Shown here one piece after another: positions 7,090 through 14,131 of a stretch of 16,125 bases of DNA. The position numbers and the translations under genes are program-made. Each line of letters opens with the position of its first letter. The stretch's first letter is position 1. Source of the DNA: an uncultured Porphyromonadaceae bacterium (GTDB lineage: Bacteria > Bacteroidota > Bacteroidia > Bacteroidales > Muribaculaceae); the NCBI GenBank assembly GCA_902493335.1, contig CABUPJ010000057.1, positions 1 through 16,125 of the forward strand, given 5' to 3'. The notes beneath the pieces are model-generated. The model ran no database searches, was not told where the DNA came from, and saw nothing but the letters and a program-made list of their open reading frames with translations.

Positions 7090-7120
7090 CAAAATTAATC
7101 TATTATTTTAAAAAACCAAA
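7090..7120 (-). promoter_or_regulatory. Bacteroidetes-type promoter for the SPOR-to-ispE operon
   Basis: On the minus strand, -33 TTTG (7120-7117) is followed after 19 bases by -7 TAATTTTG (7097-7090). This matches the Bacteroidetes primary sigma consensus TTTG-N19-TAnnTTTG. The start site would be near 7085, about 20 bases before the ATG at 7066. Confidence 0.75.
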
Positions 7121-7143
7121 ACAATTTTTAGATTTGCTTTGAC

Positions 7144-7173
7144 TTTGTCTTTAAAATAAACGTCATAACTTTG
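7144..7173 (+). promoter_or_regulatory. Bacteroidetes-type promoter for the TPR gene
   Basis: TTTG (7144-7147), an 18-base spacer, then TAACTTTG (7166-7173). A start near 7180 leaves a leader of about 50 bases before ATG 7229. The promoter lies back to back with the minus-strand promoter at 7090-7120, with 23 bases between the two -33 elements. Confidence 0.65.
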
Positions 7174-7228
7174 TCGGAGTCAACAAAGTCGGCGGATGCC
7201 GGCGACTTATCAACAAAATGATGTCAAT

Positions 7229-8098
7229 ATGTTAATAACTTTTGTTAAAAAAACGGTTTTTCTTGTAGTGCCGGTTCTTATGGGAGCCTTGTCATGGGCC
7301 ATGCCGGCCTATGCGGCAGACGATGACACAGACGAAGACCCCTATTTTATATTGATGGGCGAGGCTGACAAGGCAATCGCCGACGGCAGATATGAGGAGG
7401 CTGCGGCGAGACTTGTCGACGCGATGGCGGTGGAGCCGGGCAATCCGGGCAATGTCATGCTGCTGTCGAATCTCGGCATGGTATATTCATATATGGATAA
7501 GGACTCGCTGGCGCTTGTCGCTCTCGACGAGGCGTCGCGGCGAGCTCCGCGGATGGTGACGGTCATCAACAACCGCGCACGCATCTATCTGAAACTCAAT
7601 CGCGACGATGATGCTTTTGACGAATTCAGCCACGCTCTCGAAATAGATTCAGTCAATCTCGACGCACGATATTACCGAGGGTTTATGTCTCTCTACAAGG
7701 GCAATCTGCCGGGAGCCGAAGCTGACTTCGATGTGCTGAAACGCAAGGTGCCCAACTCATATATAACGGCAGTAGCGTTGAGTTCGCTCTACTCGATGAC
7801 GGGACGCGACCGTCAGGCGGTGCCCTATTTTGAAAAACTTCTCGAACTCGATCCCAATCCGGAGTATTATGCCGGCTTAGCAGGCTGTTATCTCGCCATG
7901 GACAATCTGTCGGAGGCTTCGGCTGTGATAAACGAGGGACTGAAACGTTACAGCCGCGACCCCGAGCTGTATTACTATCGTGCGCGGCTCAATCACGAGC
8001 GATTCAGACTGGATGACGCGCGGGCCGACGCAAAAAAAGCGATAGAGTATGGCGCCTCGCCGGCAAAGGTAAACGCCATATTCGAGAAAAAACGCTGA
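7229..8098 (+). CDS. Secreted tetratricopeptide-repeat protein
   Basis: Exported protein with tandem TPRs, probably a periplasmic or envelope-associated scaffold. The partner is unknown. The ATG at 7229 gives a clear signal peptide (MLITFVKK, a hydrophobic core, then MPAYA before ADD). An upstream ATG at 7196 adds eleven residues before it and is less likely. The mature part is about 260 residues with roughly six TPR units, e.g. GRYEEAAARLVDAMAVEPGN, DDDAFDEFSHALEIDSVN, GNLPGAEADFDVLKRKVPN, GRDRQAVPYFEKLLELDPN and DNLSEASAVINEGLKRYSRD. No enzymatic domain is visible. It stands alone between the divergent promoter region and groES, with no hairpin terminator seen after it. Confidence 0.85.
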   Translation: MLITFVKKTVFLVVPVLMGALSWAMPAYAADDDTDEDPYFILMGEADKAIADGRYEEAAARLVDAMAVEPGNPGNVMLLSNLGMVYSYMDKDSLALVALDEASRRAPRMVTVINNRARIYLKLNRDDDAFDEFSHALEIDSVNLDARYYRGFMSLYKGNLPGAEADFDVLKRKVPNSYITAVALSSLYSMTGRDRQAVPYFEKLLELDPNPEYYAGLAGCYLAMDNLSEASAVINEGLKRYSRDPELYYYRARLNHERFRLDDARADAKKAIEYGASPAKVNAIFEKKR

Positions 8099-8157
8099 CG
8101 GTCGGCAACAATCTGACTCTGATGTTTGTTTTATGGGGAGTCGGTGGAGGACCGGAT

Positions 8158-8193
8158 TGACATTTTGGCAGTCGGACTGACACGGAACTGACA
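8158..8193 (+). promoter_or_regulatory. Row of TGNCA boxes upstream of groES
   Basis: TGACA (8158-8162), TGGCA (8166-8170), TGACA (8178-8182) and TGACA (8189-8193) lie in one 36-base stretch, with start spacings of 8, 12 and 11 bases. The first two form TGACA-N3-TGGCA. They end 11 bases before the sigma-54-like element. They are candidate sites for an activator; the protein is unknown. Confidence 0.45.
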
Positions 8194-8204
8194 GATGAAA
8201 GAGT

Positions 8205-8221
8205 TTGGCACGAATCTTGCA
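8205..8221 (+). promoter_or_regulatory. Sigma-54-type -24/-12 promoter of groES-groEL
   Basis: TTGGCACGAATCTTGCA is a full match to the sigma-54 consensus (YTGGCACG-N4-TTGCW). The -24 GG is at 8207-8208 and the -12 GC at 8219-8220. The start would be near 8231, a leader of about 50 bases before the groES ATG. I found no TAnnTTTG motif in the 183-base gap, so this is the best promoter candidate. Sigma-54 promoters need an AAA+ enhancer-binding activator, so expression would be conditional. Confidence 0.7.
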
Positions 8222-8281
8222 TTATGTCATAGCGTAAACATAAAAATTTAATAAACAAACAATATAAAACACTTTATTATT

Positions 8282-8554
8282 ATGAAACTCAAACCATTGG
8301 CTGATCGCGTCATCATCAGACCCACAGCCGCCGAAGAAGTGACCGCGTCGGGTATCATCATTCCTGACTCTGCCAAAGAAAAACCACTCAAAGGTACAGT
8401 TCTCGCCGTCGGCAACGGCACTAAGGACGAAGAAATGGTGCTCAAGGAGGGTGATGTAGTGCTTTATGGCAAATATGCCGGCACAGAGATCGATCTCGAA
8501 GGCGACAAGGTGCTGATCATGCGTCAGAACGAGGTTCTCGCCGTAGTTGAATAA
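8282..8554 (+). CDS. groES: Co-chaperonin GroES (Hsp10)
   Basis: Heptameric cytosolic lid of the GroEL folding chamber. The 90-residue protein is full length. It opens with MKLKPLADRVIIRP and has the mobile-loop segment around residues 17-30 (EEVTASGIIIPDSA, whose III/IIP hydrophobics bind GroEL). The core strands VLAVGNG and GDVVLYGKYAGTEI follow, and it ends LIMRQNEVLAVVE. It is 26 bases upstream of groEL and co-transcribed with it. The gap before it holds the sigma-54-like promoter, and the leader is A+T-rich without a strong Shine-Dalgarno sequence, as usual in Bacteroidetes. Confidence 0.98.
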   Translation: MKLKPLADRVIIRPTAAEEVTASGIIIPDSAKEKPLKGTVLAVGNGTKDEEMVLKEGDVVLYGKYAGTEIDLEGDKVLIMRQNEVLAVVE

Positions 8555-8580
8555 TATACATTAATAAAAAGCTTACAATC

Positions 8581-10218
8581 ATGGCAAAAGAAATAAAATT
8601 CAATATCAAGGCTCGCGAAGAGCTCAAAAAAGGCGTCGACGCCCTCGCTGACGCAGTCAAGGTAACACTCGGCCCGAAAGGCCGCAATGTCATCATCGAG
8701 AAGAAATTCGGCGCACCCCACATCACCAAGGATGGTGTAAGCGTGGCCCGTGAGGTGGAACTCGAGGACGCATTCCAGAACATGGGCGCACAGCTCGTCA
8801 AGGAAGTCGCCTCGAAGACCGGTGACGACGCCGGCGACGGTACAACGACAGCAACAGTTCTCGCCCAGTCGATTATCGCCGTAGGCCTGAAGAACGTTGC
8901 CGCCGGCGCCAATCCGATGGATCTCAAACGCGGTATCGACAAAGCTGTCGCAGCTGTTGTCGAGGGTATCAAGGGCATGTCGGAAGAGGTAGGCGACGAC
9001 TTCAAGAAAATCGAAGACGTGGCCCGTGTATCGGCCAACAATGACGAGAAAATCGGCCGTCTCATCGCCGAGGCCATGCAGAAAGTTAAAAAAGAAGGTG
9101 TCATCACCGTCGACGAGGCCAAAGGCACAGAGACAACCATCGACATCGTCGAGGGCATGCAGTTTGACCGCGGCTATATCTCGCCTTATTTCGTGACCAA
9201 CCCCGAGAAGATGGAGTGCGCGATGGATATGCCCTACGTGCTTCTCTATGACAAGAAAATCTCAAACCTCAAAGACCTTCTGCCTATTCTCGAGGCTACG
9301 GCCCAGAGCGGACGTCCGCTGCTGATTATCGCCGAAGACGTCGATCAGGAAGCTCTCGCAACTCTCGTCGTCAACCGTCTGCGCGGTTCGCTCAAGATCT
9401 GCGCCGTCAAGGCTCCCGGTTTCGGCGACCGCCGCAAGGAGATGCTCGAGGACATCGCCATCCTCACCGGCGGCACAGTCATCTCTGAAGAAAAAGGCAT
9501 GCAGCTCAGCACTGCCACCCTCCAGACTCTCGGCACCGCAGAGAAGATTACCGTCAACAAAGAAAATACGACCATCGTCAACGGCAACGGTTCGAAAGAC
9601 GCCATCGCCAGCCGTGTCGCCCAAATCAAGGCTCAGATTGTCCAGACCACAAGCGACTATGACCGCGAGAAACTTCAGGAACGTCTTGCCAAACTCGCCG
9701 GCGGCGTAGCCGTTCTCCATATCGGCGCTCCCAGCGAGGTCGAGATGAAAGAGAAGAAAGACCGCGTCGACGATGCCCTCAGCGCAACCCGCGCAGCCAT
9801 CGCCGAAGGTATAGTTCCCGGCGGCGGTGTGGCTTATATCCGCTGTCTCACCGCCCTCGAAGGCCTCAAGGGCGACAACGATGACGAGCAGACCGGTATC
9901 TCTATCGTCGAGCGCGCCATCGAGGAGCCCCTCCGTCAGATTGCAGCCAACGCCGGTGTCGAAGGTGCTGTCGTCGTGCAGAAAGTTCGCGAAGGCAAAG
10001 GCGACTTCGGCTACAATGCCCGCACAGACGTCTATGAGAATCTTCTCGCCGCAGGCGTCATCGACCCTGCCAAAGTCACCCGTGTGGCTCTTGAAAACGC
10101 TGCTTCTATCGCAGGCATGTTCCTCACGACCGAATGTGTCATCGCCGAGAAGAAAGAAGACAATCCCGCTCCCGCAATGCCCGCAGGCGGCATGGGAGGT
10201 ATGGGCGGCATGATGTAA
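8581..10218 (+). CDS. groEL: Chaperonin GroEL (Hsp60)
   Basis: Double-ring ATP-dependent folding chamber acting with GroES. It is 545 residues, full length. Visible landmarks are VTLGPKGRNV and the ATP-site loop GDDAGDGTTTATVLAQ in the equatorial domain. The apical domain includes MEFDRGYISPYFVTN-like text (MQFDRGYISPYF). The family signature AATRAAIAEGIVPGGGVA-type segment is at LSATRAAIAEGIVPGGG, and the tail is the Gly-Met repeat GGMGGMGGMM. Codons end in C much more often than in the neighbours, as expected for a highly expressed gene. A strong hairpin terminator follows the stop by 28 bases. Confidence 0.99.
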   Translation: MAKEIKFNIKAREELKKGVDALADAVKVTLGPKGRNVIIEKKFGAPHITKDGVSVAREVELEDAFQNMGAQLVKEVASKTGDDAGDGTTTATVLAQSIIAVGLKNVAAGANPMDLKRGIDKAVAAVVEGIKGMSEEVGDDFKKIEDVARVSANNDEKIGRLIAEAMQKVKKEGVITVDEAKGTETTIDIVEGMQFDRGYISPYFVTNPEKMECAMDMPYVLLYDKKISNLKDLLPILEATAQSGRPLLIIAEDVDQEALATLVVNRLRGSLKICAVKAPGFGDRRKEMLEDIAILTGGTVISEEKGMQLSTATLQTLGTAEKITVNKENTTIVNGNGSKDAIASRVAQIKAQIVQTTSDYDREKLQERLAKLAGGVAVLHIGAPSEVEMKEKKDRVDDALSATRAAIAEGIVPGGGVAYIRCLTALEGLKGDNDDEQTGISIVERAIEEPLRQIAANAGVEGAVVVQKVREGKGDFGYNARTDVYENLLAAGVIDPAKVTRVALENAASIAGMFLTTECVIAEKKEDNPAPAMPAGGMGGMGGMM

Positions 10219-10246
10219 TCGCAAGTCTCCGACATACGATAAAACG

Positions 10247-10282
10247 AAACCCCGCTCCGGCTTTGCCGGGGCGGGGTTTTTT
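10247..10282. terminator. Strong terminator after groEL, probably bidirectional
   Basis: A 15-base stem (10247-10261 with 10265-10279, one G-U pair) closes on a TTT loop, followed on the plus strand by six Ts (10277-10282). The minus-strand AraC gene ends at 10305, and its transcript would meet the same hairpin and then a T-rich stretch (GTTTCGTTTT), so it can serve both genes. Confidence 0.9.
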
Positions 10283-10304
10283 GGGGTGATAATGTGCTAT
10301 AGAG

Positions 10305-11129
10305 TTATATCAATGTTTTGGATGAGCGGTAGCGGTTGGGGCTGATGCCGGTTAGGCGGCGGAAGACGCGGTTGAAGTAGGGAATGTTGTTGAAGCCGCA
10401 TGTGTAGGCGATGTCGGCGACCGAGGTGTCGCCGGCGATGAGGCGTTCGCATACTTTGTCGATACGGCGTCGGTTGAGGTAGGTGACGTATGATTCGCCG
10501 GAGGCTTTTTTGAAGAATGAGCAGAAGGCCGAGCGGTTCATGCCGACGTGACGGGCTATCTCATCGATTGTTATGTGGCGGCAGAGGTTGCAGGATGTGT
10601 AGATGCGTATCATGTCGAGCCGACGCCTGATGCGGTCATTGGTGACGCTGTGACCCACAGCGATGTCGTCGCCGGGCGCCGTGAGTGAGGTTATAAGTCT
10701 TATGGCGAGGTGGCACTGGTCGCGCGGCGTTGCCGCGGCAATCTCATGCATCATGGCGGTGATTTCTTTTTTGCGGACGCTGTCGAATGTAAATGCCGTT
10801 ATTTTTTCTTTCAGGGCGCTGATGCTTTCGTCGAGAGCGGGAAAGACTGTGGCGCAACGGTCGAGAAAACTTGAGGTGAATTTGACGGTGATGTTGGCGA
10901 TACGTCCCACGCTGTCAGTGGCAGTTCCGTCAAAATGCCAGCAGTGGGGTATCTCGGGAGGTATGATGACGAGGTCTCCGTCGGAAAACGGTGATACGTC
11001 GTCGCCGACGTGTCTGATGCCGGCGCCTTTTACAACCAACGACAGCTCCCAGTTGCTGTGGCTGTGGAGACCGATCTGTTCGTCGGGCCTGAGCCTGACA
11101 TTGTCGACGCAGAAATCTTTATTATCCAT
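10305..11129 (-). CDS. AraC-family transcriptional regulator with cupin sensor domain
   Basis: One-component regulator: an N-terminal cupin-like pocket senses a small molecule and the C-terminal double helix-turn-helix binds DNA. Of 274 residues, about 10-90 form the cupin (H22, H24 and E28 in LHSHSNWELS, then GDLVIIPPEIPHCWHF at 51-66). About 170-274 form the AraC domain: ITIDEIARHVGMNRSAFCSFFKKASGESYVTYLNRRRI in the first HTH and TSVADIAYTCGFNNIPYFNRVFRRLTGISPNRYR in the second. The ligand is unknown; this cupin-AraC type often controls carbohydrate genes. It is divergent from the acyltransferase/VOC pair with a short shared gap, so those are plausible targets. A TATATTTG box ends four bases before the ATG, hinting at a leaderless message. 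Confidence 0.92.
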   Translation of the reverse strand: MDNKDFCVDNVRLRPDEQIGLHSHSNWELSLVVKGAGIRHVGDDVSPFSDGDLVIIPPEIPHCWHFDGTATDSVGRIANITVKFTSSFLDRCATVFPALDESISALKEKITAFTFDSVRKKEITAMMHEIAAATPRDQCHLAIRLITSLTAPGDDIAVGHSVTNDRIRRRLDMIRIYTSCNLCRHITIDEIARHVGMNRSAFCSFFKKASGESYVTYLNRRRIDKVCERLIAGDTSVADIAYTCGFNNIPYFNRVFRRLTGISPNRYRSSKTLI

Positions 11130-11168
11130 AATGCAAATATAGGATAATTATTTGTGATTATAATGCAA

Positions 11169-11197
11169 TTTGGAGACAAGTCAGATGATTAATTTTG
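11169..11197 (+). promoter_or_regulatory. Bacteroidetes-type promoter for the acyltransferase gene
   Basis: TTTG (11169-11172), a 17-base spacer, then TAATTTTG (11190-11197). A start near 11204 leaves about 15 bases before ATG 11219. The promoter rules out the upstream in-frame TTG at 11195 as a start, because it lies inside the -7 element. Confidence 0.55.
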
Positions 11198-11218
11198 CGT
11201 CAAAAACCAAGCAATCCT

Positions 11219-12385
11219 ATGATATCAGACAATTCTTTAATGCAAAGCCGGCCGAGACTCGAGATTCTTGATGGTCTGCGTGGTGTGGCGGCGATGATTG
11301 TGGTGGCCTTTCATCTGTTTGAAACTTATTCACAGGGCCCTTCGCGTCAGATTATCAATCACGGCTATCTTGCTGTCGATTTTTTCTTTGTCCTGTCAGG
11401 CTTTGTCATCGGCTATGCCTATGACGGACGGTGGAGCAAGGGCATGACGACGGGTCGTTTTTTTCTGCGCCGTATCGTGCGTCTGCAGCCGATGGTCGTG
11501 CTCGGCACTCTGATCGGGGCATTCTGGTTTTATTTCGGCGACGCGCCGGCTTTCTCGCTTGTGGCCGCGACGCCGTGGTGGAAGGTGCTGATAATATTAC
11601 TGATGGCATCGTTTATGTTCCCGACGCCGCCGTCGATGGACATACGCGGCTGGCAGGAAATCAATCCGCTCAACGGCGCGCAGTGGTCTCTGCTGTGGGA
11701 GTATATCGGCAATATCCTTTATGCCTTTGTTTTCAGAAGGCTGTCTAATCTTTGGCTCGGAGTCGCCGTGGCTTTCTCGTCGCTGCTTGTCATCGATCTC
11801 GCGTTTGACGTTGACACGTTCGGTCTGCTCGAAGCCCGCAGGTATGCACAATATACGGTCATCGGCGGTTTCGGTCTGACGGCTGACCAGATTTATATCG
11901 GCATCTGCCGTCTGATGTATCCCTTCTTCGGCGGTCTGCTGCTTTACAGGCTTTCGCGCTGCCGTATAAATTTAGGCGCGAATGCTTTTCTGTGGTGTTC
12001 GGTGGCTCTGGCGGCTGTTCTGGCAGTTCCGCATGTCGGCGGCGAGGATATGCCGTGGGTCAACGGTCTGTATTGTGCCGGTGTGATACTGCTTGTGTTC
12101 CCGATGATAGTAGCTGCCGGTGCTGGCAGTCCGCTCAAGGGTAAAAAGGCGACGGCCTTGTGCCGCTTCCTCGGCGAGATTTCTTATCCGCTCTATATCA
12201 CGCATTATCCGATGATATACGTCCAGATGAACTGGGCCGCGCAGCATGCCGGGGCACCGCTGTCGACACATGTCTTTGTGGCTGTAAGTATATTCGTAGC
12301 GTCAATCGCCGTCGCCTATGCCGCCGTGAAGGTCTATGACACGCCGGTGAGGGCCTGGCTGACAGAAAAATGGCTTAAACGATGA
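11219..12385 (+). CDS. Acyltransferase family 3 integral membrane protein
   Basis: Membrane O-acyltransferase of the AT3 (OafA/OpgC-like) family, which moves acetyl or succinyl groups onto surface sugars or exported small molecules. The 388-residue protein has about ten hydrophobic helices. The N-terminal signature LEILDGLRGVAAMIVVAFH contains the R-X10-H motif (R21, H32) expected at the active site, and FFLRRIVRLQPM is the conserved basic segment after helix 2. There is no extra SGNH domain. It is followed by the VOC gene, whose ATG overlaps its stop (ATGA), so the two are co-translated. The acceptor substrate is unknown. It lies divergent from the AraC regulator. Confidence 0.92.
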   Translation: MISDNSLMQSRPRLEILDGLRGVAAMIVVAFHLFETYSQGPSRQIINHGYLAVDFFFVLSGFVIGYAYDGRWSKGMTTGRFFLRRIVRLQPMVVLGTLIGAFWFYFGDAPAFSLVAATPWWKVLIILLMASFMFPTPPSMDIRGWQEINPLNGAQWSLLWEYIGNILYAFVFRRLSNLWLGVAVAFSSLLVIDLAFDVDTFGLLEARRYAQYTVIGGFGLTADQIYIGICRLMYPFFGGLLLYRLSRCRINLGANAFLWCSVALAAVLAVPHVGGEDMPWVNGLYCAGVILLVFPMIVAAGAGSPLKGKKATALCRFLGEISYPLYITHYPMIYVQMNWAAQHAGAPLSTHVFVAVSIFVASIAVAYAAVKVYDTPVRAWLTEKWLKR

Positions 12386-12777
12386 CAGCAGTGAGGATTC
12401 ATCACATCGCGATATATGTCAGCGACCTCGAAGGAGCGCGGCGGTTTTTCGAGGATTATTTCGGCGGTGTGGCCGGCAAACGTTATGATAACGTCGCCAC
12501 AGGTTTCTCGTCATATTTCATCTCGCTTGACGGTTTTGCATGTATAGAGATTATGACGCGACCCGAAGTCGACGCCACAGTCCCACGCGGTCTTTATGAC
12601 CCGGGATATGCCCACATGGCAATATCGCTCGGCAGCAGTAAGGCTGTCGATGCCATGACGCGCCGTCTCGCCGATGATGGGTATGAGCTGCTGAGCGGTC
12701 CGAGGACAACCGGTGACGGCTATTATGAGAGCTGTATGAGGATATTCGACGGCATAGTCATCGAGCTCTGTGAATAA
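12382..12777 (+). CDS. VOC-family (glyoxalase/bleomycin resistance-like) protein
   Basis: Small vicinal-oxygen-chelate fold protein of 131 residues, the size of a single glyoxalase-type domain that dimerises. Candidate metal ligands are H8 (HHIAIYVSDL), E56 (CIEIMTRP), H78 (YAHMAISL) and E128 (VIELCE), placed as in metal-binding members. It may therefore be an active enzyme (lyase, isomerase or dioxygenase type), but the substrate is not readable. It is coupled to the acyltransferase by a four-base overlap, an unusual partner for a membrane acyltransferase. Methylmalonyl-CoA epimerase is one VOC option, but nothing nearby supports it. Confidence 0.88.
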   Translation: MTAVRIHHIAIYVSDLEGARRFFEDYFGGVAGKRYDNVATGFSSYFISLDGFACIEIMTRPEVDATVPRGLYDPGYAHMAISLGSSKAVDAMTRRLADDGYELLSGPRTTGDGYYESCMRIFDGIVIELCE

Positions 12778-12779
12778 TT

Positions 12780-12811
12780 TTTGCGACGTAACAAATTATT
12801 GTCTAAATTTA
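12780..12811 (+). promoter_or_regulatory. Probable promoter for the CarboxypepD_reg-like gene
   Basis: TTTG (12780-12783), a 20-base spacer, then TAAATTTA (12804-12811), one base off the TAnnTTTG consensus. A start near 12818 would leave about 19 bases before ATG 12837. This is the only candidate in the 59-base gap. Confidence 0.4.
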
Positions 12812-12836
12812 CGACCGTGATAAATAACGGTTGTAG

Positions 12837-13661
12837 ATGAGAACGATATCTTCTTGCGTAATTTCCTGGATATTAATATTAATTAGTATAGTTCCCGCGG
12901 TCGCGCGGACAGTCGTGTCGGCCACGACGGGCGAGCCGGTTGTATATGCCAGCGTCGGAGTGCTGAATAAAACCCTCGGGACGGTCACCGATTCAACGGG
13001 AACATTCAGGCTCACAGTTACGCGGGAGATGCTTGACGACACACTGCGTATATCTTGTGTCGGCTATGAGACGAGAGACTTCAGACTGAGAGATCTGATG
13101 GCCTACGGAGACACAATCAGGCTGGCGGAAGTGACTGTGGTTCTTAATGAGGTGGTCGTAAAGCCGCACAACATAAAGCATAAGACGGCCGGACGTAAGG
13201 GTAAGGGAGGTTTTGTATATATCGAGATTGAAAGCGACCGTGCCGCCGGTCAAGGCGTTGCAATTCCATTGGAGGTCAAAAATGTGGCGTGGCTCAAGGA
13301 ATTGGGCTTCTGCGTAATCGACAATGACGCCACTGTCGGCCATATGAAATTTCGAGTGAATGTCTACCGGAAGACAGACGGCGAATATCTGATTGAAAAC
13401 ATGCCGCCGGTATATTTTGATTTCTATAAGAGTAATCTCAAGGACGAATGGTTTACGTATGTTTTTCCCGAGGAGATGATGCTCGAAAAAGGGGAATATT
13501 ATATAGAACTCGAATTTCTTGAGAACTTCAGAGGCAAACGATTCATAATGAAGTCCAAACCATTGACCGGCCGCACACGTTACCGTTACGCGAGCCAGTC
13601 GCAATGGGAGACTTTGCCTTTCGGCGCCCCGATCTATATCGACTATGACGCAACAGAATAA
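12837..13661 (+). CDS. Secreted CarboxypepD_reg-like domain protein
   Basis: Exported protein of 274 residues, function unknown. A signal peptide (MRTISSC, a hydrophobic core, then PAVA before R) is followed by a CarboxypepD_reg-like beta-sandwich (about 24-105). Its typical pattern is visible: TTGEPVVYASVGVLNKTLGTVTDSTGTFRL, then LRISCVGYETRDF. The rest (about 120-274) resembles the jelly-roll-like tail seen in other Bacteroidetes proteins of this type (KFRVNVYRKTDGEYL..., then a GEYYIELEFLEN strand). No TonB-dependent barrel follows, so this is not a SusC protein. A periplasmic or outer-membrane-associated location is inferred. Confidence 0.8.
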   Translation: MRTISSCVISWILILISIVPAVARTVVSATTGEPVVYASVGVLNKTLGTVTDSTGTFRLTVTREMLDDTLRISCVGYETRDFRLRDLMAYGDTIRLAEVTVVLNEVVVKPHNIKHKTAGRKGKGGFVYIEIESDRAAGQGVAIPLEVKNVAWLKELGFCVIDNDATVGHMKFRVNVYRKTDGEYLIENMPPVYFDFYKSNLKDEWFTYVFPEEMMLEKGEYYIELEFLENFRGKRFIMKSKPLTGRTRYRYASQSQWETLPFGAPIYIDYDATE

Positions 13662-13696
13662 TCCGCTAATTATCCAATTACTAAAAATATAAAACT

Positions 13697-14125
13697 ATGG
13701 CATTGAAATATACTCCTGAGAATATTACTTCGCTGGGTGAGGATGAGGTGTTTGTCTTCGGCAGCAATCTGGCCGGTATGCATGGCGGCGGAGCGGCGCG
13801 TGTGGCTCATAAACTTTTCGGCGCCAAGATGGGGCAGGGTGTCGGCATGCAGGGTCAGTCTTATGCTATCCCGACGATGCAGGGCGGCGTGGAGACGATC
13901 AAACCATACGTCGACGATTTCATTAAGCTTGCCCGCGAGTGGGACCAGACGACATTCTATGTCACCCGCATCGGCTGCGGCATAGCGGGGTTCAAGGATT
14001 CTGAAATCGCTCCGCTTTTTGCCGACGCAATGGATCTTTATAATGTGATTCTGCCTGAGTCGTTTGTCAGGGAGATAAATAAGCTTAAAGGCAAAGACGA
14101 CACGCAGCCGACATTGCCCGAGTAA
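13697..14125 (+). CDS. A1S_2505-like conserved hypothetical, macro-fold-like
   Basis: 142 residues with no signal peptide or membrane helix. The N-terminal block EDEVFVFGSNLAGMHGGGAARVAHKLFGAKMGQGVGM (about 16-51) has the Gly-rich loop pattern of macro/ADP-ribose-binding folds and matches what I recall of the A1S_2505 phage-related conserved family. SYAIPTMQ and FYVTRIGCGIAGFKDSEIAPLF (about 87-108) extend it. The function is unknown; binding of ADP-ribose or another nucleotide is an inference from fold resemblance. It stands alone, 35 bases after the preceding gene, and converges on the histidine phosphatase gene with only six bases between the stops and no terminator. Confidence 0.75.
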   Translation: MALKYTPENITSLGEDEVFVFGSNLAGMHGGGAARVAHKLFGAKMGQGVGMQGQSYAIPTMQGGVETIKPYVDDFIKLAREWDQTTFYVTRIGCGIAGFKDSEIAPLFADAMDLYNVILPESFVREINKLKGKDDTQPTLPE

Positions 14126-14131
14126 GCGCTG

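Noticed and set aside
9262..10224. 320-residue minus-strand frame opposite groEL
   Set aside because: The codon bias of groEL creates long open antisense frames. The sequence has no domain pattern, and groEL on the plus strand is certain.
11195..11218. TTG start extending the acyltransferase by eight residues
   Set aside because: It lies inside the -7 promoter element at 11190-11197, so it would not be transcribed.
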